Shown: positions 1 through 11,699, counted from the first letter of the stretch. The stretch: 64,000 nucleotides of DNA from Pontederia crassipes (GCA_030549335.1 CM060192.1:25602657-25666656); one strand, 5' to 3'. Notes: generated by a model not told the origin, from the sequence alone. Made by a program: numbers and translations.

Positions 1-401
1 GTGTTATATTTAACTCTAATTATACACTAAAAATTCTAGAAGGTGCATACATCAATCTTTAGAGTGTTTTGCTTAAATTTTTACTAAAATTAAAAATAGC
101 ACTAAGTACTCTAGTTATCTAATTAGTTTTACTACAATAATGATCAAATTTTATTATCTAACATATATAATTCGAAAACGGTTCATACTAATAAAAAATA
201 TAATCTCTGAGTTGTTAATTCACATAAAGAATATTTTCAGATCCGTTTTCAATAATTTAATAAATAATAAAACAATTACTAAAACTACTAAATTGACTGC
301 ATAGTTTTATTTGTAAAAAATACACAAGGCAATTATATTTTAGCAAATAGAATTATAGAAACAAGAAATCCATATTTAATTATATTATGTTTGGAGAGGA
401 G
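1..401. other. AT-rich intergenic stretch, no gene seen
   Basis: Very AT-rich sequence with no open frame that looks coding on either strand and no repeat that I can delimit. Confidence 0.5.
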
Positions 402-979
402 TAGGGGTGAAAGTAATTCGGGTTAGTTCGAATTTTCGGTCTAAAAAAATCAACCGTTATTTTTCGGGTCGGTTTTTAAAATTAGAAAGACCATCCTAAA
501 ATTATTTTGAAAAAATAAAAATCACCCTTTAGCACATCAGTTTTTTCGAGTGGTTTTTTCGGAGCCCTACTTTTATATAATTATATTTTAAAAATATATT
601 TAATAACTTAAAATTAATATAAAAATATTTAATTTTATATTAAATATAAAATATACTACTAAAATTTTAAAATTATTAAATTAGAGTTTGATAATGTGAT
701 AGAAAAGTATGAAATTTTCTATAAAAAAATGTTATATCTATAATAAAAGAATTATTAACACATGTATTAATTATATAAAATAAAAATTCATAAATAAAAA
801 TCGGGCTCCACGGACTCTATGATTTTTTTGGATGGGATCCTAATTTTAACGGATGAATTTAATTTATTAAAAATCATTCTAAATCATATTTGAACTTTAA
901 TTTTTTATTTTTTTTTGTTCGATTTTTTTTTCGAATCTAATGAATTTTTCGGATTGTTCGAATTTTTCTTACACCCCTA
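402..979. repeat. Short DNA-transposon-like element with imperfect terminal inverted repeats
   Basis: The left end starts TAGGGGTGAAAG and continues through a TTCGAA-containing segment; the right end, read on the other strand, starts TAGGGGTGTAAG and continues into a similar TTCGAA segment. The interior is AT-rich with no coding potential. The size (about 580 bp) and GGGGTG ends resemble non-autonomous hAT-like or TA-targeting elements. No convincing 8 bp target duplication is visible; a TA flanks both ends. It lies immediately upstream of the LSD1-like 5' leader, so it may contribute to that promoter. Confidence 0.45.
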
Positions 980-999
980 TAAAGGAAGAGAAAAGTAAT

Positions 1000-1294
1000 C
1001 CATTCCAGAGGGCGTTGGTGTTTTGGTCTTCCTCCTCGTCCTCCTCCTCTCTCTCCGTGTCCTGCCCTGAAGAAAGAACCCTCTCGAAGTTCCCAATCCA
1101 CTCCAAAATTCCACCATTTCGTCTCTTGAAGCAATCGATTGCCAGCTTCGTTATTGCCATCAGCAGACTGTTCACCCTGAGATCGCTTCTGTTCCCTTTT
1201 GTTCGACCGGAATTGGTTGATATATTCGACGATTCTGTTGTCTGCTTGGCCCCTTTTGATTATTCTCCCCTGGTTCCTTTTGATTCCTACAGAG
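1000..1294 (+). other. Probable 5' UTR exon of the LSD1-like gene
   Basis: A CT-rich, higher-GC stretch stands out from its AT-rich surroundings and ends at a good splice donor (AGAG then GTAACT, exon end about 1294). The first coding exon starts two bases after an acceptor (CAG at 1931-1933), so at least one upstream non-coding exon is needed. The transcription start is not determinable. Open frames on both strands here look incidental. Confidence 0.5.
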
Positions 1295-1935
1295 GTAACT
1301 GCCGGTTCTTCTTATGCGGCGCGCCCTTGTTTTGGGATTCAGATCTTTAGATTTCTCCATTTTGGTTACCAATGACAGTTTTTTTAAAAAATATTTTATT
1401 TGTCAATAGTATTGGTTTTGTTTGTTATTTTATGCTTGAAAACATACGACTATATGAGTTGTAGGACGAAATAATCATGGAATCACGTTGAATCGCATGT
1501 TCTGTTAGCATTTTGGTCTTTCCTCTGCGACATCGATCGATTCTAGTTTTGTGCTTTCGTTTTGGTGATTCTTCGCAATGTATCTGGACGGTCATTTGCA
1601 TCCTTTCTCGATGATGAAGGTCTGTTTAATGGAGCGGTGAAGTTTTCCTGCTGTTTCACCTCGGAAAACAAGGAACTTTGATCTTTGTAGACAGTGTAAT
1701 TATTTAAAGAAAATTTTTACTCTTGTTGCATGAATGAACGTTATAAATAGCTAATAAATCGAAATATTCTTTCTTCCTCAAATTTGTCATGCTATTTGCA
1801 TCTAAAAAGATGTTCAAATGCCATGTTTAAGATATTACAGTTAGAATATCTTTAATTGTTTAGTTTTCTGCCTAACATTTATGCTTTAGTTGTGAGCAAT
1901 CACCTATTGATCGATGGACATTGTGAAATTCAGGT

Positions 1936-4818
1936 ATGCAGAGCCAACTTGTGTGCAACGGATGTAGGAGCATTCTTCTTTATCCTCGAGGAGCCACTAA
2001 TGTATGTTGTGCAATATGCAATACAATCACACAAGTGACGTCTCCAGGTGCTCATTAACACTGTAAATTTGTCTCTAAGTTCCAGTTTGTTGACCATTAC
2101 AAATTTTATTTATGCATTGCTTTTCCATATTTGTGAACCAGAAAACTTAAAGCCATCATGCGTGCATATTTTGTAGTTGATACTAGAAATTGTCTTCTGT
2201 AGGAAGATGTTGCTACAAAAACTAAGTTGTTATCTTAGTGTCATTTGCATATTGCCATTACGGGGATGTGCTTCATCATTGTTAACATGGTCTTGAGAAT
2301 GAATGGAAAAGATGCATGTACATGCCTCCATGTAACTGCTTCTGATATATTTGTTTATGGAAATGAACTATGATGCATGCAGCCATGGAGATGGCACAGC
2401 TTGTTTGTGGAGGTTGCCGAACACTGTTGATGTATTCTCGTGGTGCAACAAGTGTTAGATGCTCCTGTTGTAACACAATCAATATAGCAAGATCAGGTAT
2501 GTGTACTCTGTCTATTTTGAGTCTTTGGCAATCTTTTAGTCATCATCCGTTTGGAAGTTTGGAAGACCCACATGTTGTATGAACACCACATTAAATTATC
2601 ACATTGCAGTTGCAATCTTCTGGCTTTACATACTGCAATCACCCCCACATAGGCTTGTATATTTTGTCCATTATGTTGTTTACATTATTCAAGTTTTTGC
2701 GGATGCATCTCTCTGAAAAACTTGGAAGTTGTTGAATAACTTTTTTCATATCCATTAAAATTTCAATGAGTATAATAGAGATGATCACCTGCGCTAAAGT
2801 CCTTTATACCAATTGTTGCTCAGTATTTTTCCTTTGTAAGAGTATGTTCTGGTGTGGTAAGGTTTTTTTTGTGAGTTTTATAAAAATCATCATATGACTC
2901 CTGATGAAAATTATCCAAATAGGTGTTTTGATGCCTTTGGATTTTTTTCAACACAACTTCATGAAGTATCATGACATTTTCTAAACAAAATAATAAACTT
3001 TGAAAATCACATAATATATATCTCATGTTTTTATCTTGTCATAGTATTTTAATTTATTATTTTGTTTGGAGAATGTGTATAAGGCGTCGTGTTTATTTTT
3101 GGTAATTACATCTGATGTCTCTGAAAACAAAAAACATCTGATAAACACAAAAAAAAAGAATTTTGGGTAACGGACACTTGCCTAGTCGAACCATCTAGCA
3201 ATTTTTTTTTTAAGTTCTACATCCAAACAAAAAAAAAGGTTATACTATTTCGCACTCTGTTCGTTTTCAGGACATGTTCAAGACATTTTTTGCTTAGAGC
3301 CGCTTTTCTTCTAAACAGAGATTATGTAGCACAGACCTCCTTTTTATTTTCCAACACAATTATCTTAAACTGTGACAGTGCTAAAATTAGTATCCGAACA
3401 GAAGAATGTGATTTTCTACAAAGTAGAAGAAAAGACCACTGTAATCCTCTGTTCCCACTTTTACAATGTTCCCAAACAACTTCTAAATACAGAAGTTTGT
3501 GAAACTGAAAATGAGAGGATGTACAGCACACCTGCTTCCAATTTGTGCAACCTTTTTTTAGAGGGAGTTTGTACCACCTTCTGAAAGAAATTCTAACTAG
3601 TGCAATTATCTTTTTGACCTGTTAGGATCACTTGGCATTTTGAATATTGAGTTAATAGCTCCTATTTGTTATCCTTTTTGCACCTACATGTTGATGCATT
3701 CTTGTCGTAGGTTCAAGATGCCACCATCTTGTAATTAGCTATCTTTTACATACATCACATTATGTGCATTGTCTGGTTGGTGAATTAGATGTTGAGGTGT
3801 CAATCTGAATGGTGCAACTATTCTATTACTCCACTAGGCTGTGTCCTTCTCGTTATGACTCTTTTAAGGTGTCTGGTCCCCAGATAAATCTGAATTCAAA
3901 TGTTTGCCTGGGATCTTATTGGAATGCAGCACTGATGTGCACTTGGGATTATAGTGGTGTGTGATGTATCTCAGTGTGCGAACGTTATAGACAACTCAAA
4001 ATGTTCTGCCGAAAGTTAATGAACACACAAAACTTCAAACTTTAGTAGCACTTCTAAGTTGGCATTGTATACCTTTGATCCTCTTGTTATGATTTCATTA
4101 ATTTCATACCAAGAAATATGTTATATCGTAATGGTTGTTGGTTTAGCACTTCATAGTGTTCGGTTAATATTCACTGATCAATCTCTTTTGATGGATGAAA
4201 TTTACAGCAAATCAAGTTGCACATGTGAATTGTGGTCAGTGCCGTACAACTCTGATGTATCCTTATGGAGCACCTTCTGTGAAATGTGCCATATGCCATT
4301 ATGTTACTACTGTTGGGGTAAATTTTGACCTTTTAAATGGGTTCTTTTATTTCTGCAAGGAGCTTCCCTTCACTAATTTTGTTCATTGCACTTTTCTTAC
4401 ATGTATTTTCGCTGATGATTGCAGATCAATAATATGAGAGTTCCTATTCCTGCTACTCATAGGCCTAATGAGAACACAAATATGCCTCCTCCATCAACTT
4501 CAGTTGTATGTCTGCTTACCCAATTCTCATTTAATTAGACAGGCCATTTGGCTAAGTGCATTTTATTGCGACAAATTCGTTTATTTTATTTCATTTGCTC
4601 TTTCCAGCCCACTACGCAGTCCCAGAACCTGACTGTAGTTGTCGAGAACCCGATGTCGGTGGATGAAAGTGGCAAGCTGGTGATGTTTGATTCTGTCATC
4701 TATACCAATTAAAACTGAACTTTTTTAGATGTAAAAGTTTAAATAGCTGAACTATGTTACTTTTCCGGTGGTGCAGGTCAGCAACGTTGTGGTTGGAGTG
4801 ACAACTGGGAAGAAGTGA
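1936..4818 (+). CDS. LSD1: LSD1/LOL-family three-zinc-finger protein (six coding exons)
   Basis: Exons 1936-2047, 2383-2496, 4208-4317, 4425-4505, 4608-4679 and 4777-4818 join in frame with GT-AG introns to give 176 residues. Each of the first three exons encodes one zf-LSD1 finger of the form CxxCRxxLxYxxGAxxVxCxxC: C7/C10/C25/C28, C46/C49/C64/C67 and C84/C87/C102/C105. The C-terminal part is Pro/Thr-rich, then carries the conserved [15 protein letters not shown] stretch and ends [12 protein letters not shown]. Members of this plant family (LSD1, LOL1) are negative or positive regulators of cell death and oxidative-stress responses, acting by zinc-finger interactions with proteins such as metacaspases and bZIP factors; that role is inferred here. 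The start is the first ATG of exon 1 and matches the family N-terminus ([10 protein letters not shown]). No lesion was found. A long intron (2497-4207) separates fingers 2 and 3. Confidence 0.93.
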
Positions 4819-5210
4819 TGAAAGACGTAACTTCAAACGCTAGCCTACGTGACATATCAATATTGTAAAGCTTGAACTCTGAACTGAATGTCATCCTGGG
4901 GTCCAAAGTTGGACAAAGAGCGTCAGATATAATTGGTTTTTGCCGAACAGTTGATGTAATGCACATGCCTGTATTCTTTTCATCTGTAAATGAGTTGCAT
5001 TGGACTGCAACTTTTCTGCGTCCACTGATATGCATAAGGTATTAAGGGAATATAACATAAAGATTTATACTTCTGCGTGTTTTCTGCCTTTCTGATTTCC
5101 ATATTTGGGAAGGATATTGTGAGCCCTCTTCTTTCGGAACTTTGATGACATCTTATAGTTATTGACATCTCCAAAATATTCAGACTGGTGTACTATATCT
5201 AAAATCTTGA
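4819..5210 (+). other. 3' UTR and downstream spacer of the LSD1-like gene
   Basis: Non-coding sequence following the stop codon. No clear AATAAA signal stands out. It runs into the foldback element at about 5211. Confidence 0.4.
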
Positions 5211-6207
5211 GTAAATTATATGAATGGTTCTTTAACTTTGAGACATTTTTAAATTGGTTTTTCAATTTTAATTTGTAATCAGAATGTCTCTTATCTTTTA
5301 TTTTCTTGCACGATTAATCATTTTGACGTGATAGTGGGTTTTCTGGTTGTTTTACGTACGTGATCGACACGTGAGCCATTTTTTTTCATCCACGTCATTT
5401 AACGCTTCAAATCGGGTAAATTATACGGATTGTTCCTAACTTTGAGTCGATTTTTAAATAGTCCTCCAATTTTGATATTATTGTACGATTCATTAACTTG
5501 ACCGGTAAAAAATAGTCTTCTGATTATCTTGCTAATGTGGCATAATAAAATATAATAAAAAAATTTAATTAGTTGACATCACACAATAAAGATTATTATA
5601 AAATTTTAAGGGCGCGGGCGAGCTGGCAGAGGGGGTGCCGACCCTCCTCTCCAAGCTCGTCCTTTGGCGAGCTGGCATAAGGGGCGCTGACCCCCCTCTC
5701 CAACTCGTCCACTGGCGAGCTTCGCACAAGGGGCACCAACGTCTCCTCATGAGCTCGTCGGCGTCTTTATCATTTTTTATTAATTTTTATAATATTTTTA
5801 TAATAGTATATTATTTTTTATTGTGCCATGTCAACAAGTTAATTTTTTATTATATTTTATTATGTCACATCAGTAAGGTAATTGGAAAACTGTCTCTTAT
5901 CGGCCAAGTGATGAATCGTGTAATAATATCAAAGTTGGGGGACCGTTTAAAAATCGACTCAAAGTTGGAGGACGATCCGTGTAATTTATCCGATTTGTTA
6001 GCATTAAATGACGTGGATGACTTGAATGATGTGGATGAAAGAGAAACGACTCACATGACATCCACGCATGCAAAAAAATCCGCTATCACCGGTCAAGAGG
6101 ACTAATCGTGCAAGAAAATAAAAGATGAAGGACATTCTGGTTACAAATTAAAGTTGGGGGACTAGTTTGAAAACGATTCAAAGTTGGAAGACTAATCGTG
6201 TAATTAT
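5211..6207. mobile_element. Foldback (long inverted repeat) DNA element, about 1 kb
   Basis: The left arm (about 5211-5600) and right arm (about 5830-6207) are reverse complements over most of their length. Shared landmarks include TTAATTTGTAA, TTTATTTTCTTGCACGATTA and a CCACGTCATTTAA motif, each found inverted on the other side. A second nested pair (AACTTTGAGTCGATTTTTAAA on the left, its complement near 5955 on the right) shows that the arms are compound. The middle (5605-5762) is GC-rich and tandemly repeated. Nothing like a transposase is encoded, so it is a non-autonomous foldback or MITE-like element. Its outer ends are approximate. Confidence 0.75.
5619..5762. repeat. Three tandem units of about 48 bp in the core of the foldback element
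   Basis: Units start at 5619, 5668 and 5716, each opening with CGAGCT or CGAGC and followed by a G-run, CGACCC/CTGACC and CTCCTCTCC segments. GC content is far above the arms, suggesting captured or locally amplified sequence. Confidence 0.7.
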
Positions 6208-6486
6208 AGTGTTTACATACATGACATTCCATATGATGGCATGTAAAATTGTCAACATTATATTCGATAAGCCAAGAAAAAATAAATATTGCAAAATGTA
6301 CAAACGAGTGGTATCATGGACTATATTATAATCGTGCTGAAGTGTTTAAAAAACCTTTACATGATTGATCCTAGCTTGGCTCATTTCTGTTAGCACATGG
6401 CAGGATTGTGTGCTGACATGTAAATCATTCGAATCATCAAGTAAAAGTAGTAGAACCATTCATTCATTACGGTATCGTTTGGCGGG

Positions 6487-6527
6487 TGGAACTAGGTGGA
6501 ACCAGCGCCTAGTTCCACCTAGTTCCA
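6487..6527. repeat. Perfect 16 bp inverted repeat (subterminal hairpin)
   Basis: TGGAACTAGGTGGAAC at 6487-6502 is the exact reverse complement of 6512-6527, with a 9 bp loop. It sits within about 15 bp of the presumed left end of the Harbinger-type element, where transposase-binding repeats would be expected. More copies of GTTCCA/TGGAAC follow up to about 6630. Confidence 0.7.
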
Positions 6528-6679
6528 TCAAACGTGAGTGGAACGCACAGGTGCGCACGTGACCTGGTTCCAACATCGTGGTTCCACCGAAATGGTGGAA
6601 CCGAGGGGTGTTGTTTCCATCGAATGGAATTTTTCCTCTTCGCCTGAGTTATTTTCTTTTTTTCCCGCACTGTGACTGT

Positions 6680-7335
6680 CCCTTGCCCTAGCCCTTTTCC
6701 TTCCTCCACGTGATTCCATCGACGACGATTTATCCCGCAATGATTCATGATGCACCACCTCTGGCCTGGCCTTCTTCGCCTTTCTTCCTCCTCCATCGAC
6801 AACCCTCTTGTCTCGTAACCTCGCCATGAACAACCTCGCTGCCAACTAGGGTTTTGATCTGGCCGGTCGACTATCCCTGCGATCCCCAGCTCTGACAAAG
6901 TAGGACGACGTCGCGGCTGCTTCGGAGATCTTTGCACGGTTATGTGACAAACAACCTCTCTGTCCTGCACTTTCTTGATTGTCAATTTCGCATGTGATGC
7001 ATTTTTTCTTGCGCTGCCCCTCTCATTGCCCTAGCCCTTTTCCTTCCTCTGCGTGATTCCACCGTAGTGAAACAATGATTCATGCTACCCCACCTCTGGT
7101 CGGGCCTCCTCCACCTTTCTTTCTCCTCCGTCAACATCCCTCTTGCCCCGTAACCTCTCCGTGAACAACCTCGTCATCAACTAGGGTTTGGATTTGGTCG
7201 GTCAGTCGTCCTTGCGATCCCCGTCTTCCACAAATTAGGACGATGTCGCGGTCACTTCAGAGATCTTTGCACGCTATGTGACAAACAACCTCTTTGTCCT
7301 GCACTTTCTTGATCGTCGGTTTCACCTGTGACGGG
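6680..7335. repeat. Tandem duplication of a segment of about 340 bp
   Basis: The segment beginning at GCCCTAGCCCTTTTCC (6685) recurs at 7028 with the same order of landmarks: AATGATTCATG, CACCTCTGG, CCTCTTG, AACTAGGGTTT, AGATCTTTGCACG, GACAAACAACCTCT and CCTGCACTTTCTTGAT. Offsets are 334-343 bp with many substitutions, so the duplication is old. GC content is high compared with the flanks. Confidence 0.75.
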
Positions 7336-7473
7336 TCGTGTGTTTTTGAACTTGCTAGTATCTTCCCTCTCTGTGAAGCAAACCTGCTACATGGTGACCT
7401 GTGATTACTTGAAGCTGCAACTCGAGCACCCACCAGACAATAGGTACATCTTAATCTAGCGCAAAAAAATATT

Positions 7474-7990
7474 GTTAGGGTTTGTATACGGCTGATTAGG
7501 GGTGAAACAGTGGCAATTTAATTTTCATTCATTTATGTGTTATCTACATGCGGCTTATTAGGGAATATAGTTGTCTTATCTACATGTAGCCGAAGAATTT
7601 GACCAACGAATGCACTTTTTCAGTCTAATTATTGTGTTAGTGTGTCAATTTAAATATCGTCGAATCTATGTTAGGTTTTGTAGACGCCTGATTAGGGGTG
7701 GAACTGTGGTATTTAAATTTGCCTTCATTTATGTGTTATCTACATGTGGCTGATTAGGGATTATAGTTATATTATGTACATGTAGCCGCATCATTTGACA
7801 TTTGAATGCACTTCTACTCGGTTTAATTATTGTGTTAGTGTGTAAATTTAAATATTGTCCGATTTATGTGTTATCTTCTTCAAGGTTTTGTCAATTTAAA
7901 TATAGCCGGATCTATGTGTGTTGTTCACGGTATATATATGTTGTTATATGTAGCCGCATCTAGTGTGTCATTTTGTTGAAAATCCATTCA
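7474..7990. repeat. Tandem duplication of about 197 bp plus a partial third copy
   Basis: A unit starting GTTAGGGTTTGTA at 7474 recurs from 7671. Both carry CTGATTAGGGGTG, TTCATTTATGTGTTATCTAC, CATGTAGCCG and TAATTATTGTGTTAGTGTGT in the same order. Weaker matches (ATGTAGCCGCA, AATTTAAATAT) continue to about 7990. Non-coding. Confidence 0.7.
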
Positions 7991-8279
7991 CGATTACATG
8001 TAGCCGCAGCCATTGGGCATTTCATAGAATTTGTGACATGATTTACTTCAATTGAAATATTCATTGTAGTATATTGATAATTGTAAGTTCCAAGAATATG
8101 TAAGATACTTGTCTGACCTCAGGAAACATCACTGACTTGCCATGGACTATGGATAAAAGGAAAGGCAAGGTAGTTGCGACATCTGTTAGGGGACGACTGA
8201 AAAGGTGCTAGGATCACTTGCCTAGATCAAACACATGGAGCCTTGTCATGTCAACCACACTCGTCGGTTTGATGATGCA

Positions 8280-9183
8280 AGAACAAGTGGATGGTTTCAT
8301 GCACGATGGAAAATTCACAAGAATCATGGGCTAGGATGAGAACAAATTTCAATAAGATGGCCGGGAAGGAAATGGAACTTGTACACTTGAAAAACCATCT
8401 GAAGGTGTTAAGGAGAAATTACAAACTCATGCAAACTCTGATAAACAAAAGTGGATGGGGCTGGGATTGTGTGAATAGTGTACCTTTGTCGCCTGACCCA
8501 TTAATGTGGGACAGGGTGATTGCGGTGAGTTGCTATCTATTGACTCAAACCCCAGCATTACACGTTAACAACAAAGTCTTTCACTAACAATATAGCATTG
8601 TCTTAACAAGCTGACGTAGAGTTCGCTAAAATTAAGTATAAGAAGTTCCCATACTATGACTCCTTTGACATGTTTTTCGTGAATACAATTGCAACTGGAA
8701 GGAGAGCATGTCATTCATAGAATCCACTACAAGAAGGATCGGGCAGCTCCGATGATATCATAAACATGACCAAGGACTGATGCAACTCTAGAGTAGTCAG
8801 ACATCTCATTAGATCAAGGATTACAAAATATAAAATTATATGAAGGGAGTCAAAATCCACCTACGAATACCCCAAGTTCCCAAACACAACAAATCACGTC
8901 AACTGACAAGAGAACCTGTTGAGGGTCGACACCATCCAATGCACGATCAAAGAAAGGAAAGGGCGATGGGTACATGGAGGAGCTTGCTGTCAGCTATAGG
9001 AAGAGGTTACAACTTATTAAGAGCATTGCAGATTGTAGAGATAATAAATGGCAGAACGAAATCATGGATGCTTCGAGCTACATGTCAAAGTTGTTATTAC
9101 GTGTTCCAAATATTGTAAGTGAGACCAGACTCGCATGTGCAACAACGCTACTAAATCTATATAATAGGTTTCTATTTGAATAA
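8280..9183 (+). pseudogene. Myb/SANT-like ORF of the Harbinger-type element (degenerate)
   Basis: The frame at 8291-8525 reads SWARMRTNFNKMAGKE, then a LKNHLKVLRRNYKLM helix and SGWGWD before a terminal DPLMWDRVIA. This is the pattern of the Myb/SANT-like DNA-binding domain (Myb_DNA-bind_3 type) that accompanies PIF/Harbinger transposases in plants. A later stretch (8974-9183) reads YRKRLQLIKSIADCRDNKW and is plausibly the C-terminal part of the same protein. The frames do not connect without shifts, and the segment between them (about 8590-8970) has stops, so it is a broken gene. Its role in an intact element would be binding the terminal repeats and helping transposase import. Confidence 0.6.
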
Positions 9184-9892
9184 TGTGAAGATGACTCAGC
9201 CTTGCGTGCATGAATTTCAGGGCAATGGCTGATTTCAACATGGTGGGTGGTCTCCACGGAAACCCTACCGGCCCGAGTGCATATCCTCTTGTGGCAGGAA
9301 TCTCGACTATTGGCATTGGCAGGTACTCTACTATATCGATCACATATCAAAATGTCCAATAGTTCCTGGCAGCTTTTGGAAGCGTACAAGGCTCCCCATC
9401 TAGCTTCCCACCCATGCAATAGCCGAACATTCCTGCCCCTGAAAGCAATTGTCCTCCCATGGCTACTCCATCTCGACCTTTCGTTCTCCTGCGACCACGA
9501 TCGAGGAGTCCACAGGTGGAAGAGTCATAGAGCTATGATGCGAACTTCATGTGATAGTTGGTAGTCATCTATGTTGTCGTATGTTGTGTACCAACTTATA
9601 TTACTTATGTTGGAACTTGTAAGACTACTATGTATCCCTTTCTAGCTTGTCATTTGTCATTGGAACTTGTATTGCCGAGTGTCAGCCCTTACATGTGTAT
9701 TGTACTAAGACTATTATGTGTGACTATCTACTTTCCCATTAAGCGTTGTCATTATGCTGCTTATCATTGCTTGTATTTTCATTATGTTGCTTATCATTGC
9801 TTGTGTTATAAGTATGTGATGGTTACTCGTTCTCCTTGATATTTCATGTGTGGATTATCGTATTATAGGCCATCTCCCTATTACTAAAACCA
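9184..9892. other. Non-coding stretch between the two Harbinger ORF remnants
   Basis: Frames of up to about 100 codons occur on both strands, but none resembles a known protein or reads consistently. It includes a repeated TTATCATTGCTTGT motif near 9760-9800. Confidence 0.4.
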
Positions 9893-11176
9893 TGTCTGAT
9901 AGTGAAGATGAGTTCATCCCGCTATTAGTTGATGATGAACTCGTCGACCAACGATGCAATATTGGAAAATCATGCAATTGACGAGCCAGACCCCGGCCAA
10001 AGTTCCAAAGAGGATGTGTAGGACTTGACCATTCAGCGGACATGAAGCCATTCATGAAATGTTAGTGGGGCACTTGATCCGAGGCTATGAAAACTTTGGG
10101 CTGCACAATTAGTGTTCTTCAAGTTGGAGGAGATGCTGGTCGACAATGGGCTACTAACACACTCGAGGCAGGTGAGTGTGTGCGAGCAACTCGCCTTCTT
10201 CTTGGCCGTAGTAGGACTAAAGGCAACAGAGATTTGCAAGAGGCATACCAACACTTCGGCGAGACAATATCTCATCATTTTAATATAGTGTTAAAGGCAA
10301 TATGTGCTCTAAGCAAGTAATTCATTCAATTACCTTGCGGTAATGTGGATGCTCATCCACGTGTGCACAACGACAAACAAATCTACTCATACTTTGTGGT
10401 GAGTAAAATTTATTTTTCTATATGTATCTAACATTTTGTCTTATGCTTATCTAATATTGGCTACCATTTTCTTGTCACAGAATGCATTAGGTGCTATCGA
10501 CGGAACACACATTTCGGCACATGCATATTAGGAAGGTGAGGTAGATTCCACATCATAATGGTAAGGGCTTTCTCTCGCAAAATGTCATGACTGCCATCTC
10601 ATTTATGTCTGTACTGGATAGGAAGGTTCGGCGGAGGACATGCGGGTCTTGAAATAGTGTGCGGAAGAAGGGAACTTTGTCGTACCAAAAGGTACATAAG
10701 CAGAAGTATATTCGGATAAAATATCAGATATTTTTTTATTCCACTTATTGACATTTATGTAGGGAAGTCTTATCTTGTGGATTTAGGTTATGCAAACACC
10801 GATAAGTTCCTAACACCATACAAGGGTGATAGGTACCACATGGGAACATTCAACCATCGCACTCCGACTGGCAGGTACCGCTTGCCAAAGACATGTATCC
10901 GACTGGTAGGTACCGCTTGCCAAAGACATGTACAATCATCATCACTAACAACTAAGGAATTGTGTGGAGAAAACGAAAACATTTTTCATTCTTAAAGCTC
11001 ACTTCAAAATTCTGAATCTGCCAATTCGACATCCATTCACGAGGCAACGTCTCATTGTTTTGGCATGTTGCATAATCCATAACTTCATCCTGCTGAGTTT
11101 CGTCCAGATGATAGAGTTCCATGCATTGACGCCAGCCGCGATGAGAGAATTCGAGGAGATCTTCTACGTGACCTAA
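9893..11176 (+). pseudogene. PIF/Harbinger DDE transposase remnant
   Basis: Read through frame changes, it matches the plant HARBI1-like transposase in order: an acidic start MSDSEDEFIPLL (9893), LEEMLVDNGLLTHS and VCEQLAFFLAVVG (about 10120-10210), DLQEAYQHFGETISHHFN (10233 on), LGAIDGTHISA carrying the first catalytic Asp (about 10490), SYLVDLGYANTDKFLTPYKG carrying the second Asp (about 10765-10825), and KAHFKILNLPIRH plus VLACCIIHNFILL at the C-terminus (10991-11090). An intron with AG end at about 10481 precedes the first catalytic block. A stop follows CALSK at 10318, and frames shift at about 10205 and 10900, so it is non-functional. Confidence 0.8.
10863..10932 (+). repeat. 35 bp tandem duplication inside the transposase remnant
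   Basis: TCCGACTGGCAGGTACCGC at 10863 recurs from 10898 with one difference near its start; both copies continue through TTGCCAAAGACATGTA. It adds residues not expected in the transposase and marks decay by slippage. Confidence 0.8.
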
Positions 11177-11220
11177 TAGCTGGAATGATAGCAGTAGTCG
11201 TTAGATTAAAGTAATTTTAG

Positions 11221-11600
11221 ACAATGTAAGATGTTATAGTATTTCTAACCTTTTTTTTCTATTTAGTAATCGCATGTTATCATTATGTGTCACTATGTTC
11301 ATCTTCACTATATTAGGAACCTCCGGTGTTATTTTAAGTTAAAAAAAGTAATAATATTTATTAGTAAAAAAGTAGCTCAGGACGATGACGTGTAACATAA
11401 GTTAAAAAAAAAGTAATAATATTTATTTTTCTAGTTTAGTTTAAATGTTTGATAAAAAAAAACAGGAAACGAAATATGATAAATATATACATATATAGTA
11501 AAAAAAAAACGGATCATTTATTTATATATTCGAGATGATTTCAGTGATGGACCCACCATCACAACGGCACAATTCGTCATGGCCACCATCAACAACTGAA
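11221..11600. other. AT-rich spacer with a short duplicated segment
   Basis: Contains AAGTTAAAAAAAGTAATAAT followed by ATTTATT at about 11335 and again at about 11399, separated by about 64 bp. No gene or element end recognised. Confidence 0.45.
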
Positions 11601-11607
11601 CTGATGA

Positions 11608-11696
11608 TGGGGTGAGATAGGCTCGAACTCTCGACCTCAGGATAACTCGGTTAAAAGCTATGAGACCTACGCGCTAGCCAACTGCGCCACCACCCC
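11608..11696 (-). tRNA. tRNA-Met: tRNA-Met (CAU), elongator type with intron
   Basis: On the minus strand the gene starts GGGGTGGTGGCGCAG, with D-loop GTTGGCTAGCGC, anticodon CAT in CTCATA, and T arm GAGAGTTCGAGCC. The 3' end TCACCCC pairs with the 5' GGGGTGG (last pair G-T), with discriminator A at 11608. About 13-15 extra bases between CATA and the ATCCTGAG of the 3' anticodon stem form the intron, as is usual for plant elongator tRNA-Met genes. Box A and box B are intact, so it is probably functional. Confidence 0.93.
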
Positions 11697-11699
11697 TTG

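Larger units (their letters stand above)
6475..11220 (+). mobile_element. Decayed PIF/Harbinger-type DNA transposon
   Basis: Remnants of both proteins of a PIF/Harbinger element lie in the same orientation: a Myb/SANT-like DNA-binding ORF (8280-9183) and a DDE transposase (9893-11176). The 5' part starts near a GGTATCGTTTGG sequence with a perfect 16 bp inverted repeat just inside it, followed by GC-rich leader DNA with two tandem duplications. I could not find a matching inverted terminus on the right, so both limits are estimates. Frameshifts and stops make it inactive. PIF/Harbinger elements need both proteins to transpose, so their pairing here supports the call. Confidence 0.7.

Noticed and set aside
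940-1350. 136-codon open frame on +
   Set aside because: It spans the CT-rich leader and the donor at 1294, has low-complexity Ser runs and no family resemblance; it is better explained as 5' UTR.
6509-6985. 158-codon minus frame in the GC-rich Harbinger leader
   Set aside because: Arg/Trp-rich composition and an equally open overlapping frame show it is a by-product of GC content; the duplicated copy at about 7030-7330 does not keep it open.
9558-9839. 93-codon Tyr/Cys/Val-rich frame on +
   Set aside because: It is made of repeated TTATCATTGCTTGT-type sequence and has no recognisable homology; treated as non-coding.
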